Source of the DNA: Pseudidiomarina sediminum DSM 21906
GTDB taxonomy: Bacteria > Pseudomonadota > Gammaproteobacteria > Enterobacterales > Alteromonadaceae
Reading direction: 5' to 3'
NCBI RefSeq assembly: GCF_000423165.1
Contig: NZ_AUHL01000008.1
Location: forward strand, 20,193-84,192
DNA: 64,000 nucleotides
The position numbers and the translations under genes are program-made. Below, piece after piece: positions 27,846 through 37,470 of this stretch. Numbering within the stretch: the stretch's first letter is position 1; each line of letters starts with the position of its first letter. Below the pieces are notes generated by a model. The model saw nothing but the letters and a program-made list of their open reading frames with translations, was not told the DNA's origin and did no database searches.

Positions 27846-28112
27846 GTGGCGAGCGTTCAACAACATCAATGGTCCGAGGCCGACCGCTCACGTATTATCG
27901 AAATGGCGTGGGAGGATCGCACGCCGTTTGAAGCGATTGCGAGCCTTTATGGGTTAACCGAGCCTGCAGTGATTCAGCTCATGCGCGCATGGTTAAAACC
28001 TGCATCGTTTCGATTATGGCGTAAACGCGTTAGCGCACGGGTGACGAAACACGCAAAGTTACGCGATCCAAAGGTGTTGCGTGGGTATTGTCCAACCCAG
28101 TACAAACGTTGA
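27846..28112 (+). CDS. TIGR03643/DUF2805 family small protein
   Basis: An 88-residue basic protein with the family core IIEMAWEDRTPFEAI, AVIQLMRAWLKPASF, and RLWRKRVSARVTKHAKLR. The layout suggests a helix-turn-helix-like domain, but no function is established for the family. A GTG at 27846 after AGGAAGTAAAG is the best start because upstream residues are not conserved. It ends 13 bases before tspO on the same strand. Confidence 0.75.
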   Translation: MASVQQHQWSEADRSRIIEMAWEDRTPFEAIASLYGLTEPAVIQLMRAWLKPASFRLWRKRVSARVTKHAKLRDPKVLRGYCPTQYKR

Positions 28113-28125
28113 AGAGGAAGCTTTG

Positions 28126-28614
28126 ATGTCGGTCATGAAACAGTTTTTAGGTTTAATCGCTTGGTTATTGGTGAGCTTTATTGTGGCTGCGATAGGCGGG
28201 CTAGGCTCGGTCAATGCCCCGGTATTTTATCAAGAATTGCAGTTGCCGAGTTGGGCGCCACCGACCTGGTTGTTTGGGCCAGTGTGGACTGCGCTTTACA
28301 CCATGATGGCGGTGGCGGCTTGGCTGGTCTGGCGCCAACATGGCTTTGCAGGAAAAGCCAAAATTGCCTTAAGTATTAATATCGTACAGTTGCTCTTGAA
28401 TACTTTGTGGAGCTGGTTGTTTTTTGCGTGGTATTTGGGCGCATTAAGTTTTATTGAAATTGTGCTGCTATGGTTTGCCATTGCTGCGACTGTCGTGGCT
28501 TACTGGCGCTTAAACAAAGCCGCGGCATTGCTTTTGGTGCCTTATTGGTTGTGGGTCACCTTCGCTGCCGGATTAAGCTACAGTATTTGGCAGCTTAATC
28601 CGGGCGTCTTATAA
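28126..28614 (+). CDS. TspO/MBR family tryptophan-rich sensory protein
   Basis: A 162-residue membrane protein with five predicted helices and the TspO signatures LPSWAPPTWLFGPVWTALY, NTLWSWLFFAWY and a late PYWLWVTFAAGLSY. TspO binds and may degrade porphyrins and helps regulate tetrapyrrole metabolism or stress. ATG 28126 follows AGAGGAAGCTTTG; an earlier in-frame ATG would overlap the previous gene and adds no conserved residues. Convergent with selO, with stops three bases apart. Confidence 0.9.
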   Translation: MSVMKQFLGLIAWLLVSFIVAAIGGLGSVNAPVFYQELQLPSWAPPTWLFGPVWTALYTMMAVAAWLVWRQHGFAGKAKIALSINIVQLLLNTLWSWLFFAWYLGALSFIEIVLLWFAIAATVVAYWRLNKAAALLLVPYWLWVTFAAGLSYSIWQLNPGVL

Positions 28615-28616
28615 GC

Positions 28617-30050
28617 TTAAGTGCCGCAGAAGGTTTGTTTCACTTGCTCTTGTGCGCTGGCCGGTCGCATCAGATCGGCCAGCTCCTCACGCTCATGGTA
28701 GGGCTTTTTCAGAGCGTCATGCAAACGATTAAAGCGCGTCAATGCCCCGGTTTCGAGCACTTCTTGAATCATCGCTTCCACCAAGTGATTGCGTGGAATA
28801 TAGGCCGGATTCACCAGTTTTAACTGGCTGCGCGCCGCCAATGACGGTAACGCTTGCTGCCACTTTTGATACCACTTTTGCCAATCTTCATGCCGCTCAA
28901 ATAAGGCCGCGAGACGCTCTGAGTCGGCATCGCCGAGATAGCGAAAGGCAAGGGTGAAATCAACACCGCGTTGCTGCATTAAATCAAGATAATCCTGCGC
29001 AAGTTGACGGTTTTCGACACTGTCATTCAGACCTAATTTTGCGGTCATACGTTGCCAATAGTAGTGCTGATAGCTGCTTTCAAATTCGGTGACAGCTTGG
29101 GTCGCTTGCTCTATCGCGGTGGCTTCATCGGCATCAAACAACGGCAGCAAAGTTTCGGCATAGCGTGCCAAGTTCCACATCGCGATCGGCGGCTGGTTTT
29201 GGAACATATAGCGGCCACGCTGGTCGATGGCACTAAACACTGTGGCTGGGTCGTAAGCTTCCATAAAGGCACAGGGACCGTAATCAATGGTTTCCCCGGA
29301 TAAGGTCATGTTATCGGTATTCATCACGCCATGAATAAAGCCGAGCGACATCCACTGGGCAATTAGTTGCGCTTGTTGATCAATGACCGCCTTTAACAGC
29401 GCCAGATAAGGTGCGTCTTGGTCAGCGCAGCTTGGGTAGTGGCGCTGAATAACATAGTCGGCAAAGGCTTTGAGCAGTTTCTTCTCACGCAACGCCAACA
29501 CGTATTGCGCGGTACCAACACGTAAATGACTTTTACTGACCCGTGTGAGCACGGCGCCGGGTTGAGCCGGATCGCGCTGCACCCATTCACTGGTCGCTAC
29601 TGCCGCTAACGCACGGGTGGTAGGCACCCCGAGGGTATGCATGGCTTCACTGACGAGGTACTCACGGAGCACTGGCCCAATGGGCGCGCGGCCATCACCG
29701 CCGCGTGAGTAGGGCGTGCGTCCAGCACCTTTCAGTTGGAGATCATACCGTTCGCCATCAGCGGCGATCACCTCTGTTAATAACAACGCGCGGCCATCGC
29801 CGAGTTGCGGCACAAAGTGGGCAAACTGATGTCCTGCATAAGCTAACGCATGCGGTTGAGCCCAATCAGGGGTGCTGTTGCCGGCAAAAACTTGTGCGCC
29901 AAGTTCAGTCGCGCAGAGCGTTTCAGGGAGCTGGAGTAAGGCCGCCAGTTCACTGTTGAAGGCTAACCATTGCGGTTGCTTTACCGGTGTGGGTTGGCAA
30001 GCGGTACTTAAGCGTGGGTCCAGTTTTACATAGGAGAGTTCGGTGTGCAT
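28617..30050 (-). CDS. selO: SelO/YdiU protein adenylyltransferase (AMPylator)
   Basis: A 477-residue pseudokinase-fold enzyme that AMPylates target proteins in redox stress. Characteristic blocks: GDGRALLLTE, QLKGAGRTPYSRGGDGRA with nucleotide-binding residues, HGVMNTDNM with the metal-binding Asn/Asp, and IDYGPCAFM. The protein ends in FCGT, with cysteine at the redox site near the C-terminus where eukaryotic SelO has selenocysteine. ATG 30050 follows GCGAGGCATC. Its first 25 bases overlap the 3' end of the upstream LysR gene, so the pair may be translationally coupled. Confidence 0.92.
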   Translation of the reverse strand: MHTELSYVKLDPRLSTACQPTPVKQPQWLAFNSELAALLQLPETLCATELGAQVFAGNSTPDWAQPHALAYAGHQFAHFVPQLGDGRALLLTEVIAADGERYDLQLKGAGRTPYSRGGDGRAPIGPVLREYLVSEAMHTLGVPTTRALAAVATSEWVQRDPAQPGAVLTRVSKSHLRVGTAQYVLALREKKLLKAFADYVIQRHYPSCADQDAPYLALLKAVIDQQAQLIAQWMSLGFIHGVMNTDNMTLSGETIDYGPCAFMEAYDPATVFSAIDQRGRYMFQNQPPIAMWNLARYAETLLPLFDADEATAIEQATQAVTEFESSYQHYYWQRMTAKLGLNDSVENRQLAQDYLDLMQQRGVDFTLAFRYLGDADSERLAALFERHEDWQKWYQKWQQALPSLAARSQLKLVNPAYIPRNHLVEAMIQEVLETGALTRFNRLHDALKKPYHEREELADLMRPASAQEQVKQTFCGT

Positions 30051-30961
30051 GATGCCTCGCTGACCGTGTCGTTGGTGAGCCAAAAGTGTAACAGTTCTGG
30101 CAATAAAGGATGACCGAATTTACGTGTGAGGGTAACGGCATAAAAGTTTTCGAAGGCATTGGGCAAGGCGAAACGCTTACTCAACAAACCGCTGATCAGC
30201 TCGTCGCGCACCACAACTTCAGGCATCACGGTAAGCGCTCCGCTGTCACGTGCTAAGAGGCGTAGCATTGCCATATCATCCGCTTCAGCAATGATTTCAG
30301 GTTCAAAGTTGTGTTGCGTACAAAAGCTATCAAACGCCGTGCGCACCGGTGAGGTGACGCTGGGTACCACCCATTTCTGTTGGGTGTAGCTGGCATCCAT
30401 CTGCGCTGGTAAATGCGCCAACTCTGCCGGCGCGATGACGCTAACCGCTTGACGCGTTAACAATTGGGTTTGCCAAGCAATGTCGGCGTAACTGGTGACT
30501 TCACGGTTGGTCAAGACGATATCTATTTGATGCTGCGCCAGTAATTCCAGCAATTCATTTTGCGGACGCGCGACCAAGCGAAATTTTAATGCTGAGCCTT
30601 GCTTGGTTTTGTCCATTAAAGGCTCGATAAAGCTCTCGATAAAGTTACGCGACATACTCGATAAGACCCCCAGCCGCAGGGTGGGGACGGTGGTTGCTCC
30701 GCGTGTTAACAGCTGCTGTAACTCTTCACCGCGGCGAAAAATATCTTCCGCGTACACCAACACACGCTGCCCCAGCTCAGTCAATACCAGACGCCGCCCC
30801 TCACGGGAGAATAGCGGTTGGCCAATACTGTGTTCCAGTTGATTGATTTGGGCCGAGAGCGCCGACTGTGACAGAGCCAGTTGTTCCGCGGTGGCGGTAA
30901 GGTTGCCATGCTTGGCGACCCGCCAGAAGTAATAAAGATGATGGTAGTTCAGACGTGGCAT
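30026..30961 (-). CDS. LysR family regulator, NhaR-like, probable controller of dabBA
   Basis: A 311-residue LysR-type protein. The DNA-binding domain (about residues 3-62) reads LNYHHLYYFWRVAKHGNLTA, close to the NhaR subgroup, followed by QSALSAQINQLEHSIGQPLF. The co-inducer domain follows. The ATG at 30961 has AGG seven bases upstream. It is divergent from dabB across 110 bases containing AT-rich near-repeats (ATAGAACGAATC/ATAGAATAT), the usual position for a LysR regulator of its neighbour. It may respond to pH, sodium or CO2, but this is inference. Confidence 0.85.
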   Translation of the reverse strand: MPRLNYHHLYYFWRVAKHGNLTATAEQLALSQSALSAQINQLEHSIGQPLFSREGRRLVLTELGQRVLVYAEDIFRRGEELQQLLTRGATTVPTLRLGVLSSMSRNFIESFIEPLMDKTKQGSALKFRLVARPQNELLELLAQHQIDIVLTNREVTSYADIAWQTQLLTRQAVSVIAPAELAHLPAQMDASYTQQKWVVPSVTSPVRTAFDSFCTQHNFEPEIIAEADDMAMLRLLARDSGALTVMPEVVVRDELISGLLSKRFALPNAFENFYAVTLTRKFGHPLLPELLHFWLTNDTVSEASCTPNSPM

Positions 30962-31071
30962 CGGCAAACCTATTTATAAAATAGAACGAATCAATAGAAT
31001 ATATGTATTTTTAGTATGCTTCCAGTCTCTGCACAATAGCGCCATCAACCCATCGAGGAGACGAACGAAAC

Positions 31072-32511
31072 ATGTTATGGCGCAGCGCACAAGGGCTATT
31101 GCTCATATTAGGAGTGGGGTTTGCGGTGGTCAGTGGCTTGGTTGCAAACGCGCTGATGGCTCCTCTCGGGGTATCGGGCGTGTTACTTACATCACTGAGT
31201 GCTGGTTTTGCCGCAATGATCTGCTTTATTGGTCTGATAGTGCTGCGTTATGCCGCTGTACAGTTTCGTGATGAGCCGGATCAGCACCGCTTCTTTTGGC
31301 GTCTGGTCGCGACCTTAAGTGCCATCTTAGTTACCGCTGTCGCAGATCATTTTCTATTGTTTTGGCTCGGCTGGGTGACCGTTAGTCTCACCTTACACCG
31401 TTTGCTGCTGTTTTATCCGGACCGACCTCGGGCAATCCTCGCCGCGCATAAAAAGTTTATTTTTGCGCGTATCGCCGAAACCTTGTTAGCCGTTGTGCTA
31501 CTGACCTTGTATTGGCACTTCGATATTGTGCGGATCAGTGCGTTAGGGCAACTGGCTCACAACCACGTCAGCCATCTGCTTGCTTTGCTCCTGGTCACCG
31601 TGGCCGCGATGAAGTGTGCGCAACTGCCGGTGCATGGCTGGCTGTTACAAGTGGTCGAAGCACCAACAGCCGTTTCGGCATTGCTGCATGCCGGCATTAT
31701 TAACCTCGGCGGCTACTTGCTATTGCAGTTTACGCCGCTGCTCGCCCCGGCTGAAGCCGCACGCTGGTTGTTAGCAGTGGTGGCTGGCATCAGCATGTTA
31801 GTTGCTGCGTCGGTCACGATGACGCGGATTAGCGTCAAGGTGCGCTTAGCTTGGTCAACGGTGGCGCAAATGGCGTTGATGTTGGTGGAAATCAGTCTGG
31901 GTTATTACGCCTTAGCCATGCTGCATTTGGTCGCGCACTCGTGTTACAAGGCGCATGCCTTCTTAATGGCCGGAAGCGTCGTGGAGCAACATGAGCGGCA
32001 AAAGTTCGCACAAGTGGGGTTGCCTAAGTTCCAGAGCTTGCTACTGGGGGCAAGCGTAGCGTTGGTACTGGTTGTGATGACCGTAGCGCTGGTCGATAAA
32101 GCGTTTTATTTGGCGCCCTGGTTCGCGGTGGGCATGGCGTTAGCATTGTGGTTGGCTTCTGAAGTTGAACAGTTAAGCTGGCGTTATGCCATTCGGACCT
32201 TGGGCAATGCTGCGGCATGGCTACTGCTGTATAGCTTAGGCGTTTGGGGGCTCAATCATCTTCTCCCCAGCCCCGCGTCGCAGAACTACCTGATCGGCAT
32301 CGATGTTTGGATTTGTCTGGTCTTGGTCGCGATTGCGAGCGTGTATTTTTGGCTGCTGTATCACCCGCATCAGGCCCTTGGGCACCGTCTGTTTATTGCC
32401 CTGAACGCTGGGCTCTATCTTGATGAGTGGGCGACACGGTTGACCTTACGCATGTGGCCGCTGCGCTCACGTGGTGCAGCACCGAAGTTTGTTTTGGAGA
32501 ACAAATCATGA
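31072..32511 (+). CDS. dabB: DabB-type ion-translocating subunit of the inorganic carbon pump
   Basis: A 479-residue polytopic protein of the proton-conducting transporter family (NuoL/MrpA-like), with membrane signatures VADHFLLFWLGWVTVSLTLH, AAMKCAQLPVHGWLLQVVEAPTAVSALLHAG, and HSCYKAHAFL. The conserved Lys/His residues of the antiporter-like helices are present. With DabA it forms an energy-coupled CO2/bicarbonate uptake complex. The ribosome binding site is GAGGAGACGAACGAAAC. Its stop overlaps the dabA start (ATGA), so the two are translationally coupled. Confidence 0.9.
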   Translation: MLWRSAQGLLLILGVGFAVVSGLVANALMAPLGVSGVLLTSLSAGFAAMICFIGLIVLRYAAVQFRDEPDQHRFFWRLVATLSAILVTAVADHFLLFWLGWVTVSLTLHRLLLFYPDRPRAILAAHKKFIFARIAETLLAVVLLTLYWHFDIVRISALGQLAHNHVSHLLALLLVTVAAMKCAQLPVHGWLLQVVEAPTAVSALLHAGIINLGGYLLLQFTPLLAPAEAARWLLAVVAGISMLVAASVTMTRISVKVRLAWSTVAQMALMLVEISLGYYALAMLHLVAHSCYKAHAFLMAGSVVEQHERQKFAQVGLPKFQSLLLGASVALVLVVMTVALVDKAFYLAPWFAVGMALALWLASEVEQLSWRYAIRTLGNAAAWLLLYSLGVWGLNHLLPSPASQNYLIGIDVWICLVLVAIASVYFWLLYHPHQALGHRLFIALNAGLYLDEWATRLTLRMWPLRSRGAAPKFVLENKS

Positions 32512-34904
32512 CGATGTTGAAACTGCAACAGCAGGTAACGCAGCAAGTAGCACCGGTCTGGCCGCTGGCGCGGAGTATTGCGGTCAACCCTTGGTGGCAA
32601 CAGCACCAACAGCCTATAGCGGATGTTGCGGCACGGCAATGGGCGCGAAAAAATGTGCGTATGCTAATGCCGCCAAGCTATTACAAAGAGTGTTGGCTCA
32701 GTAGTATTCAAGAACACCATTTGCGCACTGCCGCAGCGCTTGAACAAGTACCAATGTCCGTTGCTGAACTCCTTAATGCGCTGTCGCACGCCAACGCAAG
32801 TGAGCAACGCTGTGAGCCAGCACTGCCGAGTGTGGCAAGCCTGTTGGATGCAACGTCAGCCTCGGCCAAACAGCTTCCGTGGGCGACAGAAATTGTCCAG
32901 CAAATCAGTCAATTTTGTGCCTTGTGGGTGAATTATCCTGAACAATTTGATGCGCGATCTAGAGAGGACGCTATGTATTTGGCATGGCGGGACATTGTGC
33001 GGCACGACCGCGGGATTGCCTTGGTGGTTGGTGACACCCAGGTACGCAGGTTGTTGGCGCAATTGCCACGCACAAGCGAGGAACTCTGGCAACAGGTGAT
33101 TGCTGCGGTGGCTTTGCCGGATGTGGCGCAGCAACAGGCATGGTTAGAGCGCATCTTGCACGATGTTTATGGCTGGGCAAGTATCTTCGCGCAACGCCGT
33201 TGGGAGCGTCAAGGCGCGTCAGGTGCGCATGAAAATGATGCCTTGAACCAATTGCTGACCATTCGCTTGGCATGGGAATGGGTGTGCTGGCAACGTGCTA
33301 CGTCGTGTCAGCAGCAAGCCTTGCGCGAGTGCTATGCACGCCTGCCAGAGCTGGAAGCCGATGCGCAGCAAAGCCATGCGCCGTTATGGGTTTGGCAACG
33401 TGCATTAGAGTTAAGTTACCAACAACAGTTGCAGCACAAGTTACAGACCGCGCTGGCGTCGCCAACGCCGCCAGCGACGCTGCAAGCGGTGTTTTGTATC
33501 GATGTGCGTTCTGAACCGATACGCCGGGCACTCGAAGCGCAAAGTGAACAGGTGCAAACCTTTGGTTTTGCGGGCTTCTTTGGCCTGCCGTTAAATTATT
33601 GTGTGAGCGATGGCCTGCAAAAACCGCAAGTGCCGGGCTTACTGTCTGCGCAATTTAGTGTGCAGCAAGCGGCCGACGCGACTGCGCACGCACGGCGGCG
33701 ACGCAGTTGGCGTGCGGCCAGCTGGCACCGTTCCTTGGAAAGTCCAGCTGGTGCTTATGGTTGGGTTGAAATGAGTGGCTTGGCGAAAGTATGGAAGCTA
33801 CTCGAGCGAAGCTTTTTCCCGAAACCGCAATTACGCATAGGTTCTGAAGTGATCCGTGAAAGTGCTTGGCAGATCCGTCACCACGACCAGCCGTTAAGTG
33901 TGGCGCAACAGGCGAACTTGGCCGCCAATGCGCTGAAAGGTATGGGGTTAACGCGAGAATTTGCGCCAGCGGTGGTATTGGTCGGGCATAGCGCCTGTGT
34001 CACCAATAACCCGCATGCCGCGAGTCTCGATTGTGGAGCGTGTGGGGGGCAGTCTGGTGAAGTGAATGCGCGGGTACTGGCACAGTTGTTTAATGATCAC
34101 CAGGTGCGGACACACTTGGCGCACGAGTATGGTATCCACATTCCTGAACAAACGGTGTTTTACGCAGCGTTGCACGATACCACGCAACAGCAACTGCGCT
34201 TGTTATCGGCTAGCCAAGCACCTGCGATGGTGGCGGCTTATTTCACCAAGGCGAGTAGTTTGGCGCAGCAAGAGCAGCGCACCCGCTTAGTTGACCGTCC
34301 GCAAGCGTTAAATGCGCTATCGCGGCGGGCGGCAAACTGGGCCGAGTTACGTCCCGAGTGGGGCCTTGCGCGGAACGCCGCGATGATTATCGGACCGCGT
34401 GCGGCTACCCGAAAGAGTCACTTTGATGGTCGTACGTTTTTGCATAGTTACGATGCCGCGCAAGACCCTGATGCGGGCTTATTACGACAACTACTGACAG
34501 CGCCGATGGTGGTGGCTCATTGGATCAACATGCAGTACTACGGCTCCATGACCGCACCCGAAACCTTCGGGAGTGGCAACAAAATGCTGCATAACGTGGT
34601 CGCTGATGGGGTCGGCGTGTTTGAAGGCAATGGCGGCGACTTGCGGATTGGACTAGCCAAGCAGTCCTTGCACGATGGTCAGCAGTGGTACCACCAACCG
34701 TTACGCTTGACCGTCGTGGTTGCCGCGCCCATTGAAGCGTTAGAGCTGGTGCTGGCAAGTGAAAAGGTCGTACGTGATTTGGTAGAGCAACATTGGCTGC
34801 ATTTGTGGCAGTGGCAACCAGCCACAGGTGCGTTAAAACAACGCTGTGATGGGCGTTGGCACGAACTCTCTGAGGCGCTGTTTGACGCCGTCGATATAAG
34901 TTAA
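32508..34904 (+). CDS. dabA: DabA (DUF2309/UPF0753) carbonic-anhydrase-like subunit
   Basis: A 798-residue cytoplasmic protein of the UPF0753 family. Beta-carbonic-anhydrase-like zinc residues are readable: FCIDVRSE gives C330 and D332, GHSACV gives H494, and CGACGG begins at C509. The His-Cys spacing of 15 equals that described for Halothiobacillus DabA. The enzyme hydrates CO2 vectorially, coupled to DabB. Late blocks GPRAATRKSHFDGRTFLHSYD and GSGNKMLHNVVADGVGVFEG are family-specific. ATG 32508 overlaps the dabB stop. Confidence 0.93.
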   Translation: MTMLKLQQQVTQQVAPVWPLARSIAVNPWWQQHQQPIADVAARQWARKNVRMLMPPSYYKECWLSSIQEHHLRTAAALEQVPMSVAELLNALSHANASEQRCEPALPSVASLLDATSASAKQLPWATEIVQQISQFCALWVNYPEQFDARSREDAMYLAWRDIVRHDRGIALVVGDTQVRRLLAQLPRTSEELWQQVIAAVALPDVAQQQAWLERILHDVYGWASIFAQRRWERQGASGAHENDALNQLLTIRLAWEWVCWQRATSCQQQALRECYARLPELEADAQQSHAPLWVWQRALELSYQQQLQHKLQTALASPTPPATLQAVFCIDVRSEPIRRALEAQSEQVQTFGFAGFFGLPLNYCVSDGLQKPQVPGLLSAQFSVQQAADATAHARRRRSWRAASWHRSLESPAGAYGWVEMSGLAKVWKLLERSFFPKPQLRIGSEVIRESAWQIRHHDQPLSVAQQANLAANALKGMGLTREFAPAVVLVGHSACVTNNPHAASLDCGACGGQSGEVNARVLAQLFNDHQVRTHLAHEYGIHIPEQTVFYAALHDTTQQQLRLLSASQAPAMVAAYFTKASSLAQQEQRTRLVDRPQALNALSRRAANWAELRPEWGLARNAAMIIGPRAATRKSHFDGRTFLHSYDAAQDPDAGLLRQLLTAPMVVAHWINMQYYGSMTAPETFGSGNKMLHNVVADGVGVFEGNGGDLRIGLAKQSLHDGQQWYHQPLRLTVVVAAPIEALELVLASEKVVRDLVEQHWLHLWQWQPATGALKQRCDGRWHELSEALFDAVDIS

Positions 34905-35497
34905 AGCCAGCCGTTCCGTTGGGCGATACGGGCTGCTTCAATGCGGTTACTGGCGTGTAACTTGCTCATTGCTTCAGATAAGCAATTGCGCGCTGTGCCT
35001 TCAGCAATAAACAATGCCGTTGCGATAGCGGCAGTGCTATGTCCGTCGGCGGCGAGGCGCAGGGCTTTTCGCTCTCGCTCCGTTAACGGGTCGTGATGAT
35101 CTAAGCTTTGCAGCAGCAGTGCATTGGCAATGACACGCTGCCCTTGCAACACCTGTTGTAGACTTTGCAACAATTCTTCAATCGGCGCGTCTTTTAAGAT
35201 AAAGCCGTCGGCTCCGGCTTGAATCGCCCGCTGAATATAGCCACTGCGATGAAAGGTTGTGATCACCACGACCTTGGTCGCTGGCGCATGCTGTTTGCTC
35301 CACTGCAACAGCTCAAGACCTGTCAGGTTTGGCATCTCAATATCGGTCAGAACCACATCATAAGGTTGGTGCTGCAAGGCCTGTTGAGCTTGCTGGCCGT
35401 CGGCAACTTCATGTACGTCATAGTCACCTTCGAGGCGTAATAACGCCGCAAGCGCATTGCGCACCATGGTTTGATCTTCAGCGAGTAACAGTTTCAT
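34901..35497 (-). CDS. DesR-like response regulator, NarL/FixJ class
   Basis: A 198-residue regulator. The receiver domain (1-120) has the acidic pair in LLAEDQ, phosphoacceptor D52 in LTDIEMPN, and a late lysine in FILKDAP. A LuxR-type helix-turn-helix follows (about 130-190: LTERERKALRLAADGHST). It lies immediately after its kinase, with start and stop overlapping as ATGA. A palindrome upstream of the kinase gene is its likely binding site. It is convergent with dabA, with stops overlapping by four bases. Confidence 0.9.
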   Translation of the reverse strand: MKLLLAEDQTMVRNALAALLRLEGDYDVHEVADGQQAQQALQHQPYDVVLTDIEMPNLTGLELLQWSKQHAPATKVVVITTFHRSGYIQRAIQAGADGFILKDAPIEELLQSLQQVLQGQRVIANALLLQSLDHHDPLTERERKALRLAADGHSTAAIATALFIAEGTARNCLSEAMSKLHASNRIEAARIAQRNGWL

Positions 35498-36573
35498 GGC
35501 GTCGCCTTCGGTGCCGGCAGAGGGAGGGTTAAGCAAAACGTACAGCCGTGCTGTTGGTGATAGTCAAAACGACCGTTTAATGCCTCCAAACGTTCACGAA
35601 TACCTTGCAGGCCATTGCCCTCGGTAAACGGGGGACAATCGCCATCGTCGCTGATCTCAATGGTTAAGGTCTCAGCTTGCGGCACAAAGCGGATGTGACA
35701 AGCTTGCCCTTGACTGTGTCGGATCATATTGGTCGCGAGCTCCGTCAAAGCAAGGATCACCGCCTGTTCTGAGGCTTTGGAAAGCTCAGGTAAGTCGCCC
35801 TGAATGGTAACCTTAAAGCCCGCATCATTGAGGTAGTGTTCGAGACTTTTTAGTTCATTGTCTAAGCCGTTATGACGAAAACCGCTGACGCTTTCGCGCA
35901 CTTTACGCAAGCTGTCACGGGCAATGGCGTTGAGTTCATGTACCTGCTGCTGAGCGTCGTTATAGTGCTGCTTTTGTAACTGTTTTTCGGCGAGGTTAGC
36001 TTTTAAAGCGATGCTCGAAAGCGTGTGGCCGAGAATATCGTGTAAGTCACGCGCGATGCGCTCACGCTCGACACTGGCCGCTAATCGTCGAATTTCGGCT
36101 TCACTTTGCTGCTGTTCAAGCAAACGCAGACAGCGTTGCCGTTCAATCACGCCAAAGAGTCCTATCAGCACCACGAGAAAGGCACCGTACATGGCAAAGT
36201 AGTCCCAATAGGTGCCTATCTGCCATTGAATCGCAAACAAGGTCGCGATCAGTGCGCCAATCAGTGGAAAGGCGCGTTTTCCTTGGTAGTAAAAGCCCAA
36301 GAAGAAGCTGACAAAGCCAAACATGGCAATGGTACCAGGATTCCAGTGACTCATGAGCACGGCAGCGCAAAACAATAAGGCAATACGCCACGGTCGCTGC
36401 TGGTCTGTGCAGCGGTAGACACTGTAGTAGGTGACGATAAAGCCGACAAGCACTGCACTCATGATCAGCAACTGCCAAGTGCTGTATGGAAACAGCAGCA
36501 TAGGGAGTAGGTAGAAACCTAAATTTAAGAGGTATACCCACGCGTAATCTTGATCGAGTTTGAGATGTTTCAT
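35494..36573 (-). CDS. DesK-like sensor histidine kinase (HisKA_3)
   Basis: About 359 residues with five to six membrane helices (residues 12-145), a HisKA_3 phosphoacceptor segment ERERIARDLHDILGHTLSSIA with H178, and an HATPase domain with TELATNMIRHSQG and GNGLQGIRERLEALNG. The topology resembles DesK-type membrane-state sensors. The start is uncertain: ATG 36573 is used here, but ATG 36591 is in frame. Divergent from the ABC exporter genes, which it probably regulates. Confidence 0.88.
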   Translation of the reverse strand: MKHLKLDQDYAWVYLLNLGFYLLPMLLFPYSTWQLLIMSAVLVGFIVTYYSVYRCTDQQRPWRIALLFCAAVLMSHWNPGTIAMFGFVSFFLGFYYQGKRAFPLIGALIATLFAIQWQIGTYWDYFAMYGAFLVVLIGLFGVIERQRCLRLLEQQQSEAEIRRLAASVERERIARDLHDILGHTLSSIALKANLAEKQLQKQHYNDAQQQVHELNAIARDSLRKVRESVSGFRHNGLDNELKSLEHYLNDAGFKVTIQGDLPELSKASEQAVILALTELATNMIRHSQGQACHIRFVPQAETLTIEISDDGDCPPFTEGNGLQGIRERLEALNGRFDYHQQHGCTFCLTLPLPAPKATP

Positions 36574-36615
36574 GCCTTCATTATGCCGCATTCCAATGGG
36601 GTTACCAGTGACAAA

Positions 36616-36635
36616 TGTCATCGAAAAAGATGACA
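36616..36635. promoter_or_regulatory. Dyad operator candidate between kinase and ABC genes
   Basis: TGTCATC, six bases, then GATGACA: a perfect 7-bp inverted repeat in the divergent intergenic region, flanked by two direct copies of GACAAATG. A LuxR-type response regulator such as the one encoded nearby typically binds such dyads. It is about 80 bases before the ABC ATPase start. Assignment is by position only. Confidence 0.45.
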
Positions 36636-36714
36636 AATGCTTCTGCTTAAATGTTCTTGTGCTCGATAAAGTAGCTGACGAAATCATTGCATCACGGCAG
36701 AGGGGAAAGCACGC

Positions 36715-37470
36715 ATGCAGGACACCTTAATAGAAGCAATAGCATTACGCCACGCCTATCAGGCAGGCAAACCCGTGCTAAATGATGTAAATCTGGCAAT
36801 AAAGGCCGGTGAAGTTGTGGCGGTGCTAGGGCCTAATGGCACGGGTAAAACAACCTTGATTCACGCGTTGCTCGGCAGCGTGGCGGCGCAGTTTGAGCAG
36901 TTAACCTTGTTCGGTGAACGCCAGCACGGCCAGCATCGAAAGCGCGCGCTTCAACGGCAAATAGGCGTGATGATGCAGGTGGCGGGGTTGACCGCTAACC
37001 TCACCGTTACTGAGCAACTGACGCTATTTGCCAGCTACTATGGCACTCCGATCCCGGTACCTGAACTGCTGCAACGTTTTGCTTTGACGGAACTTGCCAC
37101 GACGCAGTTTGGCAACCTCTCGGGTGGCCAACGACAACGCTTGTTGTTTGCCATCGCAGTCTGCGGCGCTCCTAAGTTGGTGTTTTTAGATGAGCCGAGT
37201 TTAGGCATGGATATTACCGCCCGGCATTTGATGTGGCAACAAGTGAAATGGTTACGCCAGCAAGGCTGTGGCGTGCTCCTGACCACGCATTATCTAGAAG
37301 AGGTGGTTGCACTTGCCGATCGGGTGGTGGTGCTTGGCCATGGCAGCGTTACCACCGAGCTGAGTATGGATGTGTTTAAGGCGCAAGCCGCACACGCCGA
37401 CATCAGTATTGAACAACATTACCTCACCTTAATTGGAGCACAGCAGCATGTTGACGATCTATCAGAATGA
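36715..37470 (+). CDS. ABC exporter ATP-binding protein
   Basis: A 251-residue nucleotide-binding subunit with Walker A GPNGTGKTT (39-47), Q-loop region MMQVAGLT, signature LSGGQRQR, Walker B LVFLDEPS, and H-loop TTHYLEE. It belongs to the multidrug/antibiotic (CcmA/DrrA-like) export class. The next gene encodes the membrane partner and overlaps its 3' end by 23 bases. Position beside a DesKR-like system suggests stress-induced export of a membrane-active compound; the substrate is unknown. Confidence 0.92.
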   Translation: MQDTLIEAIALRHAYQAGKPVLNDVNLAIKAGEVVAVLGPNGTGKTTLIHALLGSVAAQFEQLTLFGERQHGQHRKRALQRQIGVMMQVAGLTANLTVTEQLTLFASYYGTPIPVPELLQRFALTELATTQFGNLSGGQRQRLLFAIAVCGAPKLVFLDEPSLGMDITARHLMWQQVKWLRQQGCGVLLTTHYLEEVVALADRVVVLGHGSVTTELSMDVFKAQAAHADISIEQHYLTLIGAQQHVDDLSE

